DNA from: Niastella vici
Lineage (GTDB): Bacteria; Bacteroidota; Bacteroidia; Chitinophagales; Chitinophagaceae
Length of the DNA: 64,000 nucleotides
Reading direction: 5' to 3'
Assembly: GCF_002077945.1 (NCBI RefSeq)
Contig: NZ_LVYD01000002.1
Coordinates: 124,001 to 188,000 of the forward strand
Shown: positions 59,945 through 64,000 of the stretch, piece after piece
Numbering within the stretch: the first letter of the stretch is position 1
Layout of the letters: the number at the start of each line of letters is the position of its first letter
Translations under genes and position numbers: made by a program
The notes under the pieces: model-generated
Databases searched by the model: none
What the model was told of the DNA's origin: nothing
Seen by the model: the letters and a program-made list of their open reading frames with translations, nothing else

Positions 59945-60790
59945 TCACGCATCAATCTCAACAATGTTCCTATGGGGCAGTATATGTTCGTTCAGTTTGG
60001 TTTCGGGATTTAAGATATACGTGGCAATGGTGTTGTCGTGCATTACTTCTACCATGCGGAAGCCTTTATACGTAGTGCCCCAGCTGCCACCGATATGCGA
60101 ATCGAACAGGAAGGGAATGCCTTCTTTTTCTTTCATATCGTCCTGGTCGTGGTCGTGCCCGTTGAACACCGCCCGAACATTTTTATAATCTTTCAGCAGC
60201 GTGATAAACTCCGGACAATCCTTGCCATTGTCGGTCCATTTAACCGGGGTAATATGGATGGCGATAAAGACATTGGGCGCATGCTTGTATTTCTCGAGCT
60301 GGGAACGCATCCAGTCAAGGTCTGGACAAAGATATTCGCCCTTTTCATTTGAAGTGGTGGCCAGCAGGAACACCTGCTTGTTTATAACGAACGAATGATT
60401 GAATGGCATGTTCCAGGTCTTTTGCCAAACTTCCTCATTCACCATATCATGATTGCCCTGCGTAACATAGTAGGGCATTTTCAATTGATCGAGTTGTTTT
60501 TTGGCCAGCGGCAACATGGCCGGGTCGTTATGAATGATATCGCCGTTGATGATACAGGTTTTCAGCCTGTGTAGCTGATGTTGCTGGTTTATATGCTGAA
60601 CAACGCTGTTATAATCATTTTCCCAGGTGGTTTGGAGTTGCCCAAAATGCCCATCACTCGCCACGGCAAAACGAAACTTCACTTTATCACGTTCACCCGC
60701 CAGCGATAAAGCAGAACGATATAACGACTTGCCGTTTGTCAGTAACAGCAACACCGGTGATGTGTTTCTAAGGAACTGCCGACGATCCAT
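59945..60790 (-). CDS. Calcineurin-like metallophosphoesterase, exported
   Basis: 281-residue phosphoesterase with a twin-arginine-like signal (MDRRQFLRNTSPVLLLL). The five metal motifs are complete: ASDGHFG, NGDIIHND, QGNHDM, AIHITPVKW and NGHDHDQD (residues about 44 to 213). The family hydrolyses phosphomono- and diesters with a dinuclear metal centre. Its substrate is unknown. It lies 100 bp below the GtaA-like gene on the same strand; the gap holds AAC/TTA word repeats. Confidence 0.9.
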   Translation of the reverse strand: MDRRQFLRNTSPVLLLLTNGKSLYRSALSLAGERDKVKFRFAVASDGHFGQLQTTWENDYNSVVQHINQQHQLHRLKTCIINGDIIHNDPAMLPLAKKQLDQLKMPYYVTQGNHDMVNEEVWQKTWNMPFNHSFVINKQVFLLATTSNEKGEYLCPDLDWMRSQLEKYKHAPNVFIAIHITPVKWTDNGKDCPEFITLLKDYKNVRAVFNGHDHDQDDMKEKEGIPFLFDSHIGGSWGTTYKGFRMVEVMHDNTIATYILNPETKLNEHILPHRNIVEIDA

Positions 60791-60889
60791 GTAAGTTTTT
60801 CAGTTTTTGAATTATTCAGTTAATGAGTTTGGTCGCAACCACTTAAGAACTTACGAACTTAATAACTTAATAATTCAATAGCTCATTAA
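60791..60889. repeat. Intergenic word repeats on both strands
   Basis: TTGAATTATT (60807-60816) is repeated inverted at 60869-60878 and TTAATGAG (60820-60827) inverted at 60882-60889; AACTTAATAACTTAATAA is an internal direct repeat. Comparable blocks lie at 36.9 and 27.4 kb. Confidence 0.5.
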
Positions 60890-62929
60890 TTACTTGTTAA
60901 ATCTACCTTCCAACATCTTCATAAAATACCCTCCCACTACACTGCGGGCCTGAAACCCAACCTGTTTTCCATCGGTGGTTTCGTGCCAGTCGCTCAGCGG
61001 CACCCGGGTTGGCGTAGCTGTAAGATACGTATAAACCGGTTTTATGAGCGCTTCAAAATCGGCCGGTTTGCTGGCCAGCGTAGCCGTCCACAGGATCCAG
61101 TCTGACTTGGTATAGGTTTTCCGGCTATCCAGTGGCAGGCCAAAGGTATTTTGTTTGGTGAGATAATACCGCACCTCTTTCTCATACACTTCGGCCGGGA
61201 ACAAATGCAGTCCTAATATTTTATCCCAGGCCAGGTTGTACTTCTGGCTCCAGGTGTTTTTGTCAGAAAAGGTCAACGCGTAGTGATCGCCATCATTGGC
61301 CAGCTTCATCCATTGGGTGACCATGTATTTTGCCATGCTGAGGTACTTTACAGCCGTATCTTTTTCATTCAGCATATCGGCCAGCATAACATAACAACCC
61401 AGTGCTACAATGGCTTTTACCGATAAGTTCGCGTTGCGTGCCAGATGGCCGGCAAAATCATCGGTGCACAACTGGTTGGCGGGGTCAAGCCCTTCCCGGC
61501 TTAAGTAGTTGGCCCAGGTTGTAAGCGATTTCCAATGCTTTCTGGCATAATTGGCGTTGCCTTCCGCTTTGGCGATGGCAGCAGTGAGAATGATCATATT
61601 GCCCGATTCTTCCACCGGCATATCTTCACCATAGGTTTGTCCATTTGCAATGGGATACGTACCCAGATCATGCGCTGCAAATGGTTTGGTGAACTTACCG
61701 CTTTCGCTGTAATAAAAAATACCATTCAACATGCCCTTTAACAGGTTGGGATTGTACAGCAGGTACAAAGGCGCCGATGGATAAGTTACATCAACCGTAT
61801 TTATTGAACCATTGCTGAAATTCTCTTTCGACAGGAATAATAATTCGCCATTAGGGTCTTTTACGATCTTGTGCGCCGCAATACTCTGGCGGTAAGCCGC
61901 TATGCACAGTTGCGCATATTTTTCGCCACCGGCTTTTTTGGCATCGTTATATAATTGCTGATCGAAGGCCGTGCATTGTTGCATGATTGTTTTGTAGTCT
62001 GCTGCTGCCTGGGCCAGCTCCTTCTCAATAGTGCGGCCTTCGGCCCGCCATACCGGCGGCAGGTTCTGATTAAAATATTGAACGGAATAAATGTCGTCGT
62101 AGCCAAGCATAATGAACTGTTCCTTCGCGATATTGTTCGTTTTAACAGGCGGTAAATTCGTACCTAATACCAATTGTTTACCGGCTACTGAAACCGGCTC
62201 GCGAACAAGAAACGGCACGGCCACCTCTTCTTCTGAAATAGATTGTTCCGTTTTGGCCAGTTTTGGCGCAGCCATATACAGGTATCCCCAATCGATGCGC
62301 AGATCATCGCCTTTCTTCTGTAATACCGGTTGTGCGGCGGAGCCCGCCTGTATCACCTGTAACCCATCGTTGATAAGATATTTTTTAGCAGTAACCTCCT
62401 GTTCTGGTTTATTAACACAAGCGTTGGTTGATACACCCAGGTACACCTGCACATCGTGCACCTTGCCATCGTTCGATTTCAGTGTTACCGTAATATAAGA
62501 TATGGGGCGCGTTAACACCGCCCAATTATTCAATAATAAGGGCGAAGTAAATTGTAACTGCAGATCGACCATACCACAGCTGAACTGGTAGCTGGTTCGC
62601 GTGGCTGTAATAGTTACTTTTTTTTGTGTTGCGGCAGCAATAGGTGGCCAGTTTTCTTTTGCCAGATTTTCATTAACTACATCTTCCATCTCCTTTTTGC
62701 GCTGCCCCATAAAACGATAGGTAAAACTGTCTACCCTTATCCACCCCGTCAACGGCTGTTCAGCCCCCGTCCAGTGTTTGGTAGAACCGCTAGTGAGGTC
62801 ATCGGTAAATGACCAAATGCTGAAATAAGGGTCGTGCGTAATTAATGGATAAGCAGGCGCTTTTTGTAATTGCGGATAACTAATAACTGAAAAAAGCAGG
62901 AAAACAGGCAGTAAAATGGTATATTTCAT
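60890..62929 (-). CDS. GtaA-like secreted protein (DUF5127, DUF4965, DUF1793)
   Basis: 679-residue secreted protein from the ATG at 62929; a GTG at 62938 would add three residues. Signal peptide KYTILLPVFLLFSVISYPQ, then the glutaminase A N-terminal pattern APAYPLITHDPYFSIWSFTD with LTSGSTKHWTGAEQPLTGW, a central DUF4965 region (YRQSIAAHKIVKDPNGELL to AHDLGTYPIANGQTYGEDMP) and a C-terminal six-hairpin domain with GLDPANQLCTDDFAGHLARN and KYNLAWDKILGLHLF. Family members are called glutaminases, but bacterial ones mostly resemble glycoside hydrolases in carbohydrate loci, so the function is open. Confidence 0.87.
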   Translation of the reverse strand: MKYTILLPVFLLFSVISYPQLQKAPAYPLITHDPYFSIWSFTDDLTSGSTKHWTGAEQPLTGWIRVDSFTYRFMGQRKKEMEDVVNENLAKENWPPIAAATQKKVTITATRTSYQFSCGMVDLQLQFTSPLLLNNWAVLTRPISYITVTLKSNDGKVHDVQVYLGVSTNACVNKPEQEVTAKKYLINDGLQVIQAGSAAQPVLQKKGDDLRIDWGYLYMAAPKLAKTEQSISEEEVAVPFLVREPVSVAGKQLVLGTNLPPVKTNNIAKEQFIMLGYDDIYSVQYFNQNLPPVWRAEGRTIEKELAQAAADYKTIMQQCTAFDQQLYNDAKKAGGEKYAQLCIAAYRQSIAAHKIVKDPNGELLFLSKENFSNGSINTVDVTYPSAPLYLLYNPNLLKGMLNGIFYYSESGKFTKPFAAHDLGTYPIANGQTYGEDMPVEESGNMIILTAAIAKAEGNANYARKHWKSLTTWANYLSREGLDPANQLCTDDFAGHLARNANLSVKAIVALGCYVMLADMLNEKDTAVKYLSMAKYMVTQWMKLANDGDHYALTFSDKNTWSQKYNLAWDKILGLHLFPAEVYEKEVRYYLTKQNTFGLPLDSRKTYTKSDWILWTATLASKPADFEALIKPVYTYLTATPTRVPLSDWHETTDGKQVGFQARSVVGGYFMKMLEGRFNK

Positions 62930-63164
62930 ATGCAGCACAAATAATTTAGTGTATTGATTTCAATCTTCAGATGACTATAATCAGGCCGGAATATTGCATG
63001 TGTTAGTATGCAATTTAGATCAATGGCCTAATTTAAGCGTTCAGCAATTCAAAACTGTAATAATCAGTAATGAAACGTGAAATAAGTTCATCTGGCAGAC
63101 TCCTTTTATTCCCTGCGTTTCAGAATTTGCTCAATTTGTTACATTTTAAAAATTAATATTATAA

Positions 63165-64000
63165 ATGAACTGGCATACATCCACTATAGAAGCCGTTTTT
63201 AAAGAACTGCAAAGCTCCAGGGATGGTTTATTGGCCGATGAAGTTGCTAAACGAATTCAGCAATATGGCCCCAACCAGTTGCAGGAAAAAAAGAAGAAAC
63301 CGGCGTGGCTGTTGTTTGCCCTGCAGTTCAAGGATGTCATGATATTGATATTGATAGTAGCCGCGGTTGTATCGGCTATAGCCGGTGACATGAAAGATGC
63401 CATCGTAATATTGGTAATCATCATCATCAATGCCATTATTGGGTTTGCGCAGGAGTTCCGTGCCGAAAAAGCGATAGACGCCTTAAAGAAAATGGCGGCT
63501 GCTCATGTTCGGGTAAAAAGAAATAAACGGGTAGAACAAATTGCGGCAACAGCTCTTGTTCCGGGCGATATAGTATTGCTGGAAGCCGGTGATATGGTGG
63601 GCGCAGATCTCCGCATCCTGGAATGCCATTCCCTGAAAATTGAAGAAGCATCACTGACGGGCGAGTCGCATGCCATCGATAAATCGGCCGATCCATTGCA
63701 AGCTGAAGATGCCCCCCTGGGCGATCGTATCAACATGGCCTATAAAAGCACGCTGGTAACAGCCGGTAATGGTAAAGGAGTGGTGGTAGCAACCGGTATG
63801 CAAACCGAGATCGGAAAAATTGCCGGCATGCTGCAGGAACGTGAAGGCACCACGCCATTACAAAAACGCCTCGCCGACTTCAGTAAGAAATTATCGTTCA
63901 TTGTACTGGGTATTTGCGTAGTGCTATATTTCATAGGCATACTGCGCGGCGAAAAACCATTGAACATGTTGCTAACGACCATCTCCCTGGCCGTGGCAGC
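63165..64000 (+). CDS. Cation-translocating P-type ATPase, 3' end cut by window
   Basis: First 278 codons of a P2-type (calcium or sodium/potassium-like) ATPase. The frame starts MNWHTSTIEAVFKELQSSRD and contains the cation-ATPase N-terminal domain (LADEVAKRIQQYGPNQLQEK), two helices (MILILIVAAVVSAIAG, AIVILVIIIINAIIGF) and the actuator domain with SLTGESHAIDK (TGES phosphatase loop), PGDIVLLEAGDMVGADLRIL and GMQTEIGKIAGMLQ. The phosphorylation DKTGT loop lies outside the window. The ion cannot be assigned with certainty. Confidence 0.9.
   Translation, partial: MNWHTSTIEAVFKELQSSRDGLLADEVAKRIQQYGPNQLQEKKKKPAWLLFALQFKDVMILILIVAAVVSAIAGDMKDAIVILVIIIINAIIGFAQEFRAEKAIDALKKMAAAHVRVKRNKRVEQIAATALVPGDIVLLEAGDMVGADLRILECHSLKIEEASLTGESHAIDKSADPLQAEDAPLGDRINMAYKSTLVTAGNGKGVVVATGMQTEIGKIAGMLQEREGTTPLQKRLADFSKKLSFIVLGICVVLYFIGILRGEKPLNMLLTTISLAVA

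Noticed and set aside
1-64000. tRNA, rRNA, riboswitch or CRISPR array
   Set aside because: No cloverleaf, rRNA-like stretch, known riboswitch core or regularly spaced repeat was noticed by reading; a covariance-model search would be decisive.

Overview
The window looks like a chromosomal segment of a Bacteroidota bacterium, most likely a member of Chitinophagaceae (Niastella/Chitinophaga type). The evidence is a SusC/SusD pair driven by an ECF sigma factor and a FecR anti-sigma factor, type IX secretion proteins (PorP/SprF, C-terminal sorting domains, a giant MBG-repeat adhesin), a GtaA-type glutaminase, several TAnnTTTG-type -7 boxes and a moderate GC content. No rRNA, tRNA, CRISPR array or intact insertion sequence was seen.

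Layout. 1-3.9 kb: MacB/LolD-like ABC exporter genes (permease cut by the window edge) below a membrane-anchored AraC regulator with a 13-bp inverted repeat upstream. 4.2-6.3 kb: an HNH nuclease, then a TetR gene and a VOC protein gene, each preceded by a copy of the same 20-bp palindrome. 6.4-8.8 kb: a GMC oxidoreductase fused to a DUF1080 (3-keto-glycoside hydrolase-like) domain. 9.2-12.5 kb: a VOC gene and an arsenic cluster (arsR, arsM, aquaporin, arsC, sigZ-like), bordered by remnants of a pyrophosphatase gene and a DUF421 gene. 13.1 kb: a lone receiver-domain protein.

13.7-28.6 kb is a polysaccharide-utilisation operon without SusC/SusD. A LacI regulator is followed on the minus strand by two polysaccharide lyases, GH88, GH97, a ROK kinase, an MFS sugar porter and DUF4861. 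A second LacI gene is divergent, and the interval holds TTAATCGATTAA-type operators. The proposed flow is that the lyases cut a uronic-acid polymer, GH88 removes the unsaturated uronate, GH97 releases a neutral hexose, the MFS porter imports it and the ROK kinase phosphorylates it.

28.6-42 kb is mixed: a recombination scar joining a beheaded lipoprotein gene to a LuxR HTH remnant, a SNF2 helicase, a DUF937-OmpA protein, DUF1508, an AraC/NmrA pair, SRPBCC, a two-subunit molybdenum hydroxylase, a polytopic membrane protein and a stand-alone protoglobin. 42-49 kb: PorP/SprF and a 1911-residue T9SS type B protein. 49.3-57.7 kb: sigma-FecR-SusC-SusD-TlpA uptake operon. 57.9-64 kb: a small lysine-rich protein, GNAT, an unknown secreted protein, a metallophosphoesterase, a GtaA-like protein and the start of a P-type ATPase. 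Several intergenic regions carry hairpins and short word repeats on both strands that no gene explains.
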